From Actinomycetota bacterium (GTDB lineage: Bacteria > Actinomycetota > Thermoleophilia > Gaiellales > Gaiellaceae), in contig PMXT01000128.1 of assembly GCA_003170995.1 (NCBI GenBank), positions 1 through 27,797 on the forward strand: DNA of 27,797 nucleotides, in the 5' to 3' direction. The translations under genes were made by a program, and so were the position numbers. The notes below the pieces were generated by a model. It was not told where the DNA came from. It searched no databases and saw only the letters and a list, made by a program, of their open reading frames with translations. This document shows positions 14,951-23,561 of this stretch, one piece after another. Within the stretch, counting starts at the first letter, position 1, and the number at the start of each line of letters is the position of its first letter.

Positions 14951-16339
14951 TCAGCGATACCACGCGAGGTAAGCGGTAAAAGTCCCCGAGGGGTTCTGCT
15001 TGAGCAGCGTGACGAGCACGGTGCCGTCGGAGTTGGCGAGAATCCCCCCGAACATCCCTCCGGGGATCAGCTTACCGCCGCCGTACAGCTGTTGAGGCGG
15101 GTAGGAGGTGTCGAGCGTTCCCTCCGATGTAATCCTCGCGAGCAGATTGCCGGCGCCCACCAGCTCTCCGCTCGGAAGCTGGGCGAAGATGGCGGCGGCG
15201 ACGCCGAAGGTCTTGGCGCCGAAGTTCTCGTAGTTGCCCTTGATGCGGATCGAGGGCGGCCGGCGAGAGCCGGTCCGGAAGTAGAGTGGATGTCCCTGGC
15301 CTGTGAAGCGGGCGAGGAAGGGGCCACCGCTTTCGCCCGTGAAGTTGTTGCCCGTGAGCGAGAGCACTCCGTGGCTGTCGCTCATGAGTGCGGTGAGGTT
15401 TCCGGGCGTACCTCCCGCCGTCGTGGTGGAGACAACGCCGTTCTGACCGAAGCTCCGATCGATCGCTCCGTCAGGGAGCAACTCGGTCAGTTGCACCTTC
15501 GCGCCCTTCGGCGTCGTTCCGGCTACGACTAGATGCCTGTTTGGAAGCACAATCAAGGGTGCACTGACGACAAGGGGGGCGGTTCGGGAGACCGTGACCT
15601 CTCCCTTCTTGCCGAAGGACCTATCGCGGGTTCCGTTTGTGTTCAGGCGCATGACAACGATGTGGTAGGGCTCGAACGGCTTGCAGAAGCGGTCGGCCGA
15701 GACAACGATCTTGTCTCCCTGGACGGCGAGTCCGGCGGGGCCGCGCGTGCAGGTCGTCTTCTTTCGAGCCAGAGTGAAGAACTGGCGCTGGCAAGCCTTA
15801 TAACCCTTCGAAGCAGCAGAGGCAGAGCAGTCATACAGCCGCTTGTCGGCGGTGAAGTAGCCGCTCTGGCCGAAAGTCTTCACGACCTTTCCGCTCTGGT
15901 CGATCTCCGATACGACGAGAGTGGATTTCTCGTCCACGATGCCGATCATGTTCGTCCCCGCAAGGACAATCCTTCCGCCCGGCAGGAGGGCGGCCAGATC
16001 CCAGCCAAGAAAGTCGCCGCCGCGCGGAAAGCGCCCCTGAAACATGTGGAAGGGCCAGCGGACGACTCCGTCCTTTCCGAAGGAGGGATCGAGCGAGCCG
16101 TCAGGGAGCAGGCGCACGACCTGGGCGAAGTTGCCCTTGTAGTTTCCGACCGCGACGATCCGCCCCGATCGGTCCTCGATGGTCTGTTTCACCTCGAAGC
16201 CCGGAAGCTGCACCACCCCGTTCTTGCCCCAGCTCGTGACGAGACCGGGCTTGTCGTTCGCTCCTCCGCAGCTCACTGCTAGCGCGGAGAGGACGAGAAC
16301 CAAAGCGACGGCTGCTATCGGGGGGAGGAGGCGGCGCAT
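14951..16339 (-). CDS. Delta-60 repeat lipoprotein, array copy B
   Basis: A 462-residue paralogue of its two neighbours, with the same signal peptide type (SALAVSCGG around the lipid-attachment Cys) and the same order of delta-60 units: DPSFGKDGVV, KTFGQSGYF, DRSFGKKGEV, DRSFGQNGVV and a final DTSY. It shares long identical stretches with the first and third genes. Differences are mostly single substitutions plus short indels: like copy A it has a GNNFTGESGG-type loop that copy C lacks, and a PGGMFGG insertion near the C-terminus. The 36-bp spacer to copy C contains the same GATAACGGCCC segment as the spacer to copy A, showing that the duplicated unit included the upstream region. The ATG at 16339 lacks a strong Shine-Dalgarno sequence, as in its siblings. 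Confidence 0.88.
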   Translation of the reverse strand: MRRLLPPIAAVALVLVLSALAVSCGGANDKPGLVTSWGKNGVVQLPGFEVKQTIEDRSGRIVAVGNYKGNFAQVVRLLPDGSLDPSFGKDGVVRWPFHMFQGRFPRGGDFLGWDLAALLPGGRIVLAGTNMIGIVDEKSTLVVSEIDQSGKVVKTFGQSGYFTADKRLYDCSASAASKGYKACQRQFFTLARKKTTCTRGPAGLAVQGDKIVVSADRFCKPFEPYHIVVMRLNTNGTRDRSFGKKGEVTVSRTAPLVVSAPLIVLPNRHLVVAGTTPKGAKVQLTELLPDGAIDRSFGQNGVVSTTTAGGTPGNLTALMSDSHGVLSLTGNNFTGESGGPFLARFTGQGHPLYFRTGSRRPPSIRIKGNYENFGAKTFGVAAAIFAQLPSGELVGAGNLLARITSEGTLDTSYPPQQLYGGGKLIPGGMFGGILANSDGTVLVTLLKQNPSGTFTAYLAWYR

Positions 16340-16374
16340 GAGCGGACGATAACGGCCCAAGAGGCCGATTCGAT

Positions 16375-17751
16375 TTAGCGATACCGAACGAGGTTCGCCG
16401 TGAAGGTCAACGAGGGGTTCTGCTTGAGCAGCGTGACGAGCACTGTGCCGTCGGAGCTGGCGAGAATCCCCCCGAACATCCCTCCGGTGATCAGCTTTCC
16501 GCCGCCGTACAGCTCCTGAGGTGGGTAGGAGGTGTCGAGCGCTCCGTCCGATGTGATCCTCGCGAGCAGATGACCGGCGCCCACGAGCTCACCCGATGTG
16601 AGCTGGGCGAAGACGGCAGAGGCGAAGCCGAATGTCTTGGCACCGAAATTCTCGTAGTTGCCCTTGCCGTGGATCGAGGGCGGCCGGCGGGAGCCGGTCC
16701 GGAAGTCGAGCGGTTGTCCCGAACCTGTGAAGCGGGCGAGGAAGGGGCCACCACTGCTGCCCGTGAAGTTGTTGCCCGTGAGCGAGAGCACTCCGTGGCT
16801 GTCGCTCATGAGTGCGGTGAGGTTGCCCGGCGTACCTCCTACCGCCTTGGTGAAGACGACTCCCTTCTGGCCGAAAGTCCGATCGATCGCACCGTTTCGG
16901 AGCAGTTCGGTCAGCTGCACCTTCTCGCCCTTGGGCGTCGTTCCGGCGACCACGAGATGGCCGTTCGGAAGCACAATCAGCGGGGCGCTGACTACCAGGG
17001 GGGCGGTTCCAGAGACGGTGGCCTCTCCCTTCTTTCCGAATGACCTATCGCGGGTTCCATTCGCATTCAGGCGCATGACGACGATGTGCAGGATCGGCTC
17101 GGAGTCGTTGCAGAAACGATCGGCCGAGATGACGAGCTTGCCTCCCTGGGCGGCGAGTCCGGCGGGGCCGCGCGTGCAGGTCGTCTTCTTGCGGGCCAGG
17201 GCGAAGAACTGGCGCTCGCAACCATTGCCAATCTTCGAGCAGTCGTACAGTCGCTTGTCAGCAGTGAAGTAGCCACTCTGACCGAAGCTCTCAACGACCT
17301 TGCCGCTCTGATCGAGCTCCGAGACGACCAGGGTCGACTTATCGTCCACTATGCCGACGATGTTCGTCCCGGCGAGGGCGATCCTTCCATTCGGCAGAAG
17401 GGCGACCTCGTCCCAACCGAGGTAGTCCATCCCGTTCGGAAAGCGCCCCTGAAACATGTGGAAGGGCCAGCGGACGACTCCGTCCTTGCCGAAGGAGGGA
17501 TCGAGCGAGCCGTTCGGAAGCAGGCGCACGACCTCGGCGTAGTTGCCCACGTAGTTACCGACCGCGACGATCCGCCCCGATCGGTCCTCGATCGTCTGCT
17601 TGACCTCGAAGCCCGGGAGCTGCACCACCCCGTTCTTGCCCCAGCTCGTGACGATGCCGGGCTTGTCGTTCGCTCCTCCGCAGCTCACTGCTAGCGCGGA
17701 GAGAACGAGAACCAAAGCGACGGCTGATATCAGGGGGAGGAGGCGACGCAT
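16375..17751 (-). CDS. Delta-60 repeat lipoprotein, array copy A (promoter-proximal)
   Basis: A 458-residue paralogue and the first gene of the array in the direction of transcription. It begins MRRLLPLISAVALVLVLSAL with a SALAVSCGG lipid-attachment region, and carries the same delta-60 units (DPSFGKDGVV, VESFGQSGYF, DRSFGKKGEA, DRTFGQKGVV, DTSY). It is shorter than the others in the cysteine region (YDCSKIGNGCERQFF instead of the longer Ala/Ser-rich form). The frame is open for 162 further codons upstream, but that extension is Arg/Ala/Ser-rich antisense of the neighbouring coiled-coil gene, and the signal peptide would be internal, so ATG 17751 was chosen. The 136 bp to the divergent gene must contain the array promoter. 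Copies A, B and C are probably co-transcribed. Confidence 0.88.
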   Translation of the reverse strand: MRRLLPLISAVALVLVLSALAVSCGGANDKPGIVTSWGKNGVVQLPGFEVKQTIEDRSGRIVAVGNYVGNYAEVVRLLPNGSLDPSFGKDGVVRWPFHMFQGRFPNGMDYLGWDEVALLPNGRIALAGTNIVGIVDDKSTLVVSELDQSGKVVESFGQSGYFTADKRLYDCSKIGNGCERQFFALARKKTTCTRGPAGLAAQGGKLVISADRFCNDSEPILHIVVMRLNANGTRDRSFGKKGEATVSGTAPLVVSAPLIVLPNGHLVVAGTTPKGEKVQLTELLRNGAIDRTFGQKGVVFTKAVGGTPGNLTALMSDSHGVLSLTGNNFTGSSGGPFLARFTGSGQPLDFRTGSRRPPSIHGKGNYENFGAKTFGFASAVFAQLTSGELVGAGHLLARITSDGALDTSYPPQELYGGGKLITGGMFGGILASSDGTVLVTLLKQNPSLTFTANLVRYR

Positions 17752-17887
17752 GAGTGGACAGTAATCGAACAACAAGGCCCCAGCATAGCCCGGTAGCGAG
17801 AAAAGACGCTCGAAAACATGCCGGTTTTGTGCCGAATCCGTATCGCGTCGCCAAGCGCTCAGGAAGCCGGTTGCTAGCATCGTCTGT

Positions 17888-18208
17888 GTGACTGCCTTCT
17901 GGGTCGCGCTCGCCGTTTTGGTCGTCGCTTTCGTCGCCGGCGCCGCTTTCGTGGGCCTGCGCGTGCTCGAGGCGAGAAAGGCTCTGAAAAGTCTGACGAG
18001 GGCGCTCAAGGTCGAGCTGGAACGGATCGCCCGCGCCGGTGAGCGCACCAACAACGAGCTCGAGACGGCAAAGAAGGCTTTCGAGCGACTGCGGGCCAGT
18101 CTCGCCCGGCTTGGCACGGCACGCGCACGAGTACGTTTACTGCGAGAGGTGCTCGCCGAGGCCGAGGCCGTCCTGGCCCGTGCCCGCGCCTTCATCCCGA
18201 GCAAGTGA
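17888..18208 (+). CDS. Small membrane protein with cytoplasmic coiled coil
   Basis: A 106-residue protein. Residues 3-25 form one transmembrane helix (FWVALAVLVVAFVAGAAFVGL). The rest is a long charged helix (about 28-100) with heptad-like Leu/Ala spacing: LEARKALKSLTRALKVELERI and NNELETAKKAFERLRASLARL. The layout recalls YtxH/DUF948-type membrane coiled-coil proteins, but I do not recognise a specific family. GTG at 17888 is the first start; another GTG two bases earlier is out of frame, and a TAGCAT -10-like box sits just upstream, which would fit a leaderless or very short-leader transcript. It is followed 13 nt later by the Ppx/GppA gene in the same direction, so the two probably form an operon. 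Confidence 0.75.
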   Translation: MTAFWVALAVLVVAFVAGAAFVGLRVLEARKALKSLTRALKVELERIARAGERTNNELETAKKAFERLRASLARLGTARARVRLLREVLAEAEAVLARARAFIPSK

Positions 18209-18221
18209 CTCGGTCGGCACG

Positions 18222-19139
18222 GTGATCGTCGCGGCAATCGACATCGGTACCAACACGACCCGGCTGATCGTGGCCGAGGTCGCCGGCGCGTCGCTCGAGG
18301 AGCTCGAGCGCCAGACCGTGATCACACGCCTCGGCGAGGGTGTGGACAGGAGCGGTCGCCTCTCCGCCGCCGGTATCGAGCGCGTCCACGAGACGCTCGC
18401 CGCCTACCACGAGATCGTCGACCGACTCGGCGCGGCTCCGGCGCTCGTGGTCGCCACCAGCGCCGTTCGCGACGCCTCGAACGGGAACGAGTTCCTGGCC
18501 GAGATCGAGCGCCGTTTCGGCTTCCGCGTGCGACTGCTCTCGGGTAGCGAGGAGGCGCTTCTCGCCTTCCGCGGCGCGATGATCGGGCGCTCGCTAACCG
18601 GGCCGGCGCTCGTAGTTGACATCGGTGGCGGCTCGACCGAGCTGGTGCTCGGTGGCGCGGCTGGGCCGAGCTTTCACGTCAGCCTCGACATCGGCGCCGT
18701 TCGCCTGACCGAGCGCTGGCTACACGCCGACCCACCCACCCCGGCCGAGCTCGCACATTGCGCCGAGGCCGTGCGCGAGCTCCTGCTCGACCGGATTCCC
18801 GCCGAGATCCTGCACGCACCCCATTCCGCAATCGGCTGCGCCGCCACCATCACCACACTGGCGGCGCTCGACCAACAGCTGCCGGCGTACGACCGGGAGC
18901 GCGTCCACGGCTACTCGATCTCTCGTCACGCCGTCCACGAGCAGCTCGCCCGCTTGGCCGCCCTGCCCCTGACCGAGCGCCGCCTCGTGCCCGCGCTCGA
19001 GCCCGAGCGGGCGCCGGTGATCGTCGCCGGCGTGATCGTCTGCCGCGAGTTGCTCGACGCCTTCGCCCTCGAGACGATCGAGGCGAGCGAGCTGGACATC
19101 CTCGACGGCGCGGCGCTGCTGGCGGCCGAGAGCCTGTGA
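18222..19139 (+). CDS. ppx: Ppx/GppA-family phosphatase
   Basis: A 305-residue cytoplasmic phosphatase of the exopolyphosphatase/guanosine pentaphosphatase family. These enzymes release phosphate from polyphosphate or convert pppGpp to ppGpp. The ASKHA motifs are present: the phosphate-1 loop AAIDIGTNTTRLIVAEV at the N-terminus, ATSAVRDASNGNEF, LLSGSEEALLAF, the phosphate-2 loop VVDIGGGSTELVLGG, and ASELDILDGAALL near the end. The length is that of the short, two-domain actinobacterial form, lacking the C-terminal HD-like domain of E. coli Ppx. GTG at 18222 was chosen because homology begins immediately (MIVAAIDIGTN); an upstream in-frame extension from 18039 overlaps the previous gene and is not family-like. 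Polyphosphate versus pppGpp preference cannot be read from the sequence. Confidence 0.92.
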   Translation: MIVAAIDIGTNTTRLIVAEVAGASLEELERQTVITRLGEGVDRSGRLSAAGIERVHETLAAYHEIVDRLGAAPALVVATSAVRDASNGNEFLAEIERRFGFRVRLLSGSEEALLAFRGAMIGRSLTGPALVVDIGGGSTELVLGGAAGPSFHVSLDIGAVRLTERWLHADPPTPAELAHCAEAVRELLLDRIPAEILHAPHSAIGCAATITTLAALDQQLPAYDRERVHGYSISRHAVHEQLARLAALPLTERRLVPALEPERAPVIVAGVIVCRELLDAFALETIEASELDILDGAALLAAESL

Positions 19140-19164
19140 CCGCCGTCGTGAGACGATCTATGCT
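19136..19164 (+). promoter_or_regulatory. Promoter of tRNA-Leu
   Basis: A -35-like GTGACC (19136-19141) and a -10 TATGCT (19159-19164) are separated by 17 bp and end 9 nt before the tRNA. The -35 overlaps the Ppx stop codon, so the tRNA has its own promoter inside the end of that gene. Confidence 0.65.
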
Positions 19165-19173
19165 CACACCTGC

Positions 19174-19254
19174 GCCGGGGTGGCGGAATGGTAGACGCGC
19201 CCGACTTAAAATCGGGTGTCTTCGGACGTGAGGGTTCAAGTCCCTCCCCCGGCA
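19174..19254 (+). tRNA. tRNA-Leu(UAA)
   Basis: Acceptor GCCGGGG pairs with CCCCGGC, discriminator A at 19254. The anticodon stem CCCGA/TCGGG encloses loop CTTAAAA with anticodon UAA. A long variable arm (class II; TGTCTTCGGACG) precedes T-arm GAGGG-TTCAAGT-CCCTC. There is no intron and no encoded CCA. Confidence 0.97.
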
Positions 19255-19259
19255 TGTTC

Positions 19260-19288
19260 GGCGCGTTTCGTCGGTTACGACACGCGCC
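19260..19288 (+). terminator. Terminator of tRNA-Leu
   Basis: GGCGCGT (19260-19266) pairs with ACGCGCC (19282-19288). After one mismatch the stem continues as TCGT/ACGA around a 5-nt loop. A moderately T-containing tail (GTTCTG) follows. It begins 6 nt after the tRNA 3' end. Confidence 0.6.
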
Positions 19289-19309
19289 GTTCTGTCCGAC
19301 TGTGAGACT

Positions 19310-20404
19310 ATGTTGACCGGTCCCGTGCAGACCGTTCTCTTGATCGTTATCGCTTTGTTGGTCGTCGTACTCGGCGGCGGGACGGCCCTGCTCCTGCGGC
19401 GCGAGCTGGGCGCGCTGCGCGGCGAGAGCACCGACAGGCTTTCCGATCGGACGCAGGAGATCGACGGGCGCCTCAAGGCAATCGTGGAGACGATGGATAG
19501 GCGGCTCGGCGAGCTGGATATCAAGGTCGACCGGCGCATGGAGAACGCTTCGAAGCAGACGGGCGAGATCCACGAGCGGCTGGGCAAGCTCGGCGAGGCA
19601 ACCGTGCAGATGAACGAGCGCGTCAAGGATCTGGCCAGGCTGGAGCAGGCGCTCAAGCCGCCCAAGGCGCGCGGCGGCTTCGGCGAGCTGTTGCTCGAGA
19701 ACCTACTCCGAGATAGCCTCCCCTCCTCGCATTACGAGCTGCAGTACGGCTTCAAGGGCGGCGAGCGGGTCGACGCTGTGATCCGCGTCGAGCGCCTCGT
19801 CCCGGTCGACGCCAAGTTTCCGCTCGACAACTTCCAGCGCCTCGTCGAGGCCTCTAGCGATAGCGATCGCCTGGTTCACGAGAAGGCCTTCGGGCGCGAC
19901 CTGAAGACGCACATCGACGCCATCGCCGGCAAGTACATCCGCCCTGATGAAGGCACCTACGACTTCGCGCTCATGTACCTACCGGCCGAATCCGTCTACT
20001 ACGAGCTCGTCTGTGGCAAGACGGGCAACCTTTACTCCTACGCGATGGAGAAACGCGTCTTTCCGGTCTCGCCGACCACCTTCACCGCCTACCTGCAGGT
20101 GGTCGCGCTCGGGCTCAAGGGGCTCCAGATCGAGAAGCACGCGCACGAGGTGATGGCCTACTGCGCGCAGCTGCGAAACGACTTCGGCCGCTTCAAGGAC
20201 GACTTCGATCTGGTCGGGACTCACCTCGGTCGTGCCCAATCCAAGTTCGGTGAGGCCGAGAAGAGGCTCGACCGCTTCGGGAACAAGCTCGAGCAGGCAA
20301 CCGAGCAGGGCACGGTCGAGGCCACCCTGGACGCCGTCGCGATCGAGGAGCCCGAGACGGAGATCGCGCTCGATTCGGTCTCGCCCGAGGGCCTATCCCG
20401 CTAG
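19310..20404 (+). CDS. rmuC: DNA recombination protein RmuC homologue
   Basis: A 364-residue RmuC-family protein. The layout is an N-terminal transmembrane helix (about residues 7-28, TVLLIVIALLVVVLGGGTALLL), an approximately 80-residue coiled coil (about 35-110), and the RmuC domain (about 112-330). The domain contains RGGFGELLLENLL, the core VPVDAKFPLDNFQRLVEA, DFALMYLPAESVYYELV and FPVSPTTFTAYLQVVALGL. The domain belongs to the PD-(D/E)XK nuclease superfamily, which agrees with its known effect on inverted-repeat recombination in E. coli; the biochemical role is not settled. The acidic C-terminal tail is variable. ATG at 19310 follows tRNA-Leu and its terminator, so the gene has its own transcript. 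The trxB gene follows in the same direction after 85 bp. Confidence 0.94.
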   Translation: MLTGPVQTVLLIVIALLVVVLGGGTALLLRRELGALRGESTDRLSDRTQEIDGRLKAIVETMDRRLGELDIKVDRRMENASKQTGEIHERLGKLGEATVQMNERVKDLARLEQALKPPKARGGFGELLLENLLRDSLPSSHYELQYGFKGGERVDAVIRVERLVPVDAKFPLDNFQRLVEASSDSDRLVHEKAFGRDLKTHIDAIAGKYIRPDEGTYDFALMYLPAESVYYELVCGKTGNLYSYAMEKRVFPVSPTTFTAYLQVVALGLKGLQIEKHAHEVMAYCAQLRNDFGRFKDDFDLVGTHLGRAQSKFGEAEKRLDRFGNKLEQATEQGTVEATLDAVAIEEPETEIALDSVSPEGLSR

Positions 20405-20489
20405 GGATGGGCTTTACGAAACGACGGAACAGAACCACCGGCGCCAGCGTTGAATAGGCTGTAGGTCGTCAGCTCAAGTTGGAGGAGAA

Positions 20490-21449
20490 GTGAGCGAGAA
20501 CGAGGTTCGAAACGTGGTCGTCATCGGTGGCGGGCCGGCCGGATATACGGCTGCGCTATACGCAGCCCGCGCGCTGCTCGAGCCGCTCGTGATCGAGGGT
20601 GTCTCCTGGGGCGGGCAGCTGATGATCACGAGCGAGGTCGAGAACTTTCCCGGCTATCCGAAGGGAGTACTCGGGCCGCAGATGATGAGCGACCTGCGCG
20701 CCCAGGCCGAGCGCTTCGGCAGCGAGCTACTCACCGACGACGTGGTCGGCATCGATCTCAGCAAGCGGCCCTTCCGCGTGTCCACCGGCGAGCGTGAGTT
20801 CCTGGCAAAGACGCTGATCGTCGCCACCGGCGCCCGAGCGCGCCAGCTCGGTCTCGACTCGGAGTTGGCCCTGCTCGGTAAGGGAGTCTCTTCCTGCGCC
20901 GTTTGCGACGCCGCCTTCTTCCGGAACCAGGAGGTCGTAGTCGTCGGCGGCGGCGACTCGGCACTGGAGGACGCTCTCTTCCTCACCCGCTTCGCCAGCA
21001 AAGTGACGCTCGTCCATCGCCGCGAGGAGTTCCGCGCCGAGCCGATCATGCTCGCGCGCGTGCGGGCGAACGAGAAGATCGAGCTCGTGACGAACGCGGT
21101 CGTCGAGGAGGTGCTCGGAGTCGAGCCGGGCCACGTCACCGGCGTGCGCTTGCGCGACACCAAGAGCGGCGATACGAGTGAGCTGGCGGTGACCGGTCTC
21201 TTCGTCGCCATCGGGCACGAGCCGAACACGACCCTCTTCCTCGACCGGCTCGACCACGACGAGGCTGGTTACCTGGTCACGCAGCCGCGCTCTACCGCGA
21301 CCAACGTGCCCGGGGTCTTCGCCGCCGGCGACGTGCAGGACCCCACCTTCCGCCAGGCGATCACCGCCGCCGGCTCCGGCTGCATGGCCGCGCTCGAGGC
21401 CGAGCGTTTCCTGGCCGCCGAGGAGCACGAGCGCGTCGCGACCGATTGA
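20490..21449 (+). CDS. trxB: Thioredoxin-disulfide reductase
   Basis: A 319-residue FAD/NADPH-dependent reductase of cytoplasmic thioredoxin. The FAD-binding motif is VVVIGGGPAGYTAALYAAR at the N-terminus. The redox-active pair is Cys136-Ala-Val-Cys139 (family consensus CATC), inside the NADPH domain that also carries VVVGGGDSALEDALFLT. The C-terminal FAD motif is GVFAAGDVQDPTFRQAITAAGSG, and HRREEFRAEPIM is the usual NADPH 2'-phosphate-recognising stretch. The GTG at 20490 is preceded by GGAGG 4 nt away, which fixes the start. No thioredoxin gene adjoins. The Val in place of Thr in CAVC is a common actinobacterial variation. Confidence 0.97.
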   Translation: MSENEVRNVVVIGGGPAGYTAALYAARALLEPLVIEGVSWGGQLMITSEVENFPGYPKGVLGPQMMSDLRAQAERFGSELLTDDVVGIDLSKRPFRVSTGEREFLAKTLIVATGARARQLGLDSELALLGKGVSSCAVCDAAFFRNQEVVVVGGGDSALEDALFLTRFASKVTLVHRREEFRAEPIMLARVRANEKIELVTNAVVEEVLGVEPGHVTGVRLRDTKSGDTSELAVTGLFVAIGHEPNTTLFLDRLDHDEAGYLVTQPRSTATNVPGVFAAGDVQDPTFRQAITAAGSGCMAALEAERFLAAEEHERVATD

Positions 21450-21506
21450 GAGCCGACGCCATAGAGTCTATTCCGGTAGAGATTGCAGACCTAGTGGAAT
21501 CGGCTC

Positions 21507-22724
21507 CTAGCCGCCGTAACGCTTCTGCCAGGCTTCGACCATAGCGATCCGCTGCGCTGCGGTCGGATGGTTGCCGAAGAGGATCGGATCCCAGGCGGGC
21601 GGATTCGGGTCCTCATTGGTGGTGCGCACGAAGCTCACGAACAGCGCCTTGCCGGCCTGCGGATCACGCGTGGCCTGTAGAGCTTCCCAGTCGGCGGCGG
21701 CCTCGATCCGGCGCGAGAAGGCGTTGTCGATCGGCAGCGTGACCGTCGAAAGCCCGACCCAGGCGAACAGGAATAGAGGTACAGCCAGCGGCATCGCCAT
21801 CCCACCTCGCCGCCGCGTCAGTTGGGCGATCAGGAAGGCGATTGGAAAGGCGAAGAGCGCGTACCAACCGATTCCCTTCCAAAGATCTTTGTGCTTGTGG
21901 TGGCCGAGCTCGTGCGCGATCACGAACTCGAGCTCTCGCTCCGAGAAGCGCCCGTCGAGCATCGTGCTCCAGATCCCGATCCGGCGGCTGGGGCCCAGCC
22001 CCATAGCCTCGGCATTCGGCGCCGTGGTCTGCGTGCCGACATTCTCGACTTTGAGTGGTATGTTCCCGACGCCCTCCGTTTTCGCCAGGCGCTTCTCGGC
22101 CTGCACGAGCGCGGAGTGGTTTTCGAGCGGCTGCAGTCCACTCATGTAGGGCTGGACGAAGGTGACGAGAAGCGCGATTCCGACAAAGACCGGGGCGCCG
22201 GCCAGCCACCAGTAGTTTCCAAGCAGGCGCGCAAAGCCCATCACGATCAGGATCGTCAGACAGATGCCGAGGAACTCGGCCCCGAGCGCCGACCAGGTAC
22301 CGATGACCATCTCGGCGTAGCCGGTCTTCTCGATGCCGTAGTGGCGTAGCCACCAGAGCTCACCGAGATTGCTCGGCAGCATGGCCATCCAGAGAATCGC
22401 TAGACCGAGCATCGCCAGCAGCATCCCCGTCCCGATCGGGCCCGCCGCCGACTCGCCCATGAAGCGATGGCCCCATTTGGCGTAGAGAGCGAGAACCACC
22501 AGCGGTAGAAACAAACCGGCGAGGCCGAAGAGATCGAGCACGAAGCTGAAGTGCTGGGCGCGGTGCAGCTCGCTCGAGCTCACGAACGCGCTCATATCCA
22601 CGTGCGGAAGCTTCAGGTTGGCGGGAACCGAGGTCTGCCAGAGGGCGCGAGCCGCCCAGATCCAACCGCTTGCCAGGGCTCCGAAAATCAGGAGCCCCAG
22701 CAAGCGACGAGAGCTTTTTGTCAC
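21507..22724 (-). CDS. M48-family membrane metalloprotease (CAAX/Ste24-type)
   Basis: A 405-residue membrane-bound zinc protease. The zinc site is HELGHH (His271, Glu272, His275), preceded by SERELEFVIA. The third ligand is probably Glu341 in SRRIEAAADWEAL. About seven hydrophobic segments occur: five before the catalytic region and two between the zinc motif and the third ligand. This matches the Ste24/CaaX M48A arrangement. Its likely role is membrane or peptide quality control rather than prenyl-protein processing, which bacteria lack. The GTG at 22724 overlaps the upstream DUF4389 stop (GTGA), so the longer frame starting at 22799 was rejected. The gene converges on trxB with 57 bp between, where GAGCCGA and TCGGCTC could form a loose stem. 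Confidence 0.92.
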   Translation of the reverse strand: MTKSSRRLLGLLIFGALASGWIWAARALWQTSVPANLKLPHVDMSAFVSSSELHRAQHFSFVLDLFGLAGLFLPLVVLALYAKWGHRFMGESAAGPIGTGMLLAMLGLAILWMAMLPSNLGELWWLRHYGIEKTGYAEMVIGTWSALGAEFLGICLTILIVMGFARLLGNYWWLAGAPVFVGIALLVTFVQPYMSGLQPLENHSALVQAEKRLAKTEGVGNIPLKVENVGTQTTAPNAEAMGLGPSRRIGIWSTMLDGRFSERELEFVIAHELGHHKHKDLWKGIGWYALFAFPIAFLIAQLTRRRGGMAMPLAVPLFLFAWVGLSTVTLPIDNAFSRRIEAAADWEALQATRDPQAGKALFVSFVRTTNEDPNPPAWDPILFGNHPTAAQRIAMVEAWQKRYGG

Positions 22725-23362
22725 GCTTTGGACGGCGCCGCGGGCGCCTCCGCTGCTACCGGTGCTTCGAACGACATACCCGCGTACGGGCTGGAGCACG
22801 GATAACGACCGGTAATGAGTAGAGCGTACGCTTCGACCTGAGCGGTATAGCGGATGGCGTTGGCGCCGAGATCACGGAAACCACGCGGCATCCGCCCTGT
22901 GATCATCGCTGCCCACCAAGCGAAGGAAAGCAACGGATAGCAGATCAGCATTGCAGGGATCAACACTACGTACAACACGACCGCCGTCGGAAGTAAGAGG
23001 AACATTCGAAAGAACGTCTTCAGGCGGTTCTGTTTTTCGGGCGTGGTCGGGACGACGAGTTCGACGGGATAGCTACCGGGCTCGCCGGTGAAACCGGGAA
23101 ACGGGTTGGCGACCAGCATGAGGTACGCATAAACCGTGGTCCAGTACCGGAGGTAGGCGGCAGTAAAGCGCTGGAACGGCGCCGCAGGTCGTCCTATTAC
23201 CAGAGCCACAAGCCAGTTGAGTAGAGCTACGACTAAAACGGCGATCCCCCACAGCTCTAGCCAGATGCCGTGCGGGATATATAGGAGGTATCGGAAGAAG
23301 ACCGTGAGGCGAGAGCGCCGCAGGTCGTCCATGACGTGGAGTGTGACTGGATGTTCGTTCAT
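22721..23362 (-). CDS. DUF4389-family membrane protein
   Basis: A 213-residue protein with two similar halves, each with a pair of hydrophobic helices and a family-type ending: ALVIGRPAAPFQRFTAAYLRYWTTVYAY and AMITGRMPRGFRDLGANAIRYTAQVEAY, followed by ALLITGRYPCS. That repeat is characteristic of DUF4389 proteins, which are found in many actinobacteria and have no assigned function. The ATG at 23362 was chosen because the preceding 32 in-frame residues are not hydrophobic or family-like; no clear Shine-Dalgarno sequence is present. The C-terminal tail is Ala/Pro-rich. The stop overlaps the M48 protease start, implying co-translation and perhaps a shared complex in the membrane. Confidence 0.85.
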   Translation of the reverse strand: MNEHPVTLHVMDDLRRSRLTVFFRYLLYIPHGIWLELWGIAVLVVALLNWLVALVIGRPAAPFQRFTAAYLRYWTTVYAYLMLVANPFPGFTGEPGSYPVELVVPTTPEKQNRLKTFFRMFLLLPTAVVLYVVLIPAMLICYPLLSFAWWAAMITGRMPRGFRDLGANAIRYTAQVEAYALLITGRYPCSSPYAGMSFEAPVAAEAPAAPSKA

Positions 23363-23561
23363 GGTGGAGATTATTGACAGATCGAGGCCCGGAACGCGAG
23401 GAGATCGGTAAATCGAGGCTGGACGCTCCTTCACCTCCAACCCGGCGGCGACTCTCACCGATTCCCGATCTACCTAGCGAGAGCCGATACGATCTCACAC
23501 GAGCGCTCCTGAGAAGCTTGCAAGCGGCGGCGGTAAGCACCGATACTTCCCGGGAGGCGCC

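Noticed and set aside
18039..18221. Upstream extension of the Ppx/GppA gene
   Set aside because: It overlaps the preceding gene, and family homology begins right at GTG 18222.
17752..18237. 162-codon upstream extension of the third delta-60 gene
   Set aside because: It is antisense of the coiled-coil protein gene at 17888-18208, Arg/Ala/Ser-rich, and would place the signal peptide in the middle of the protein.
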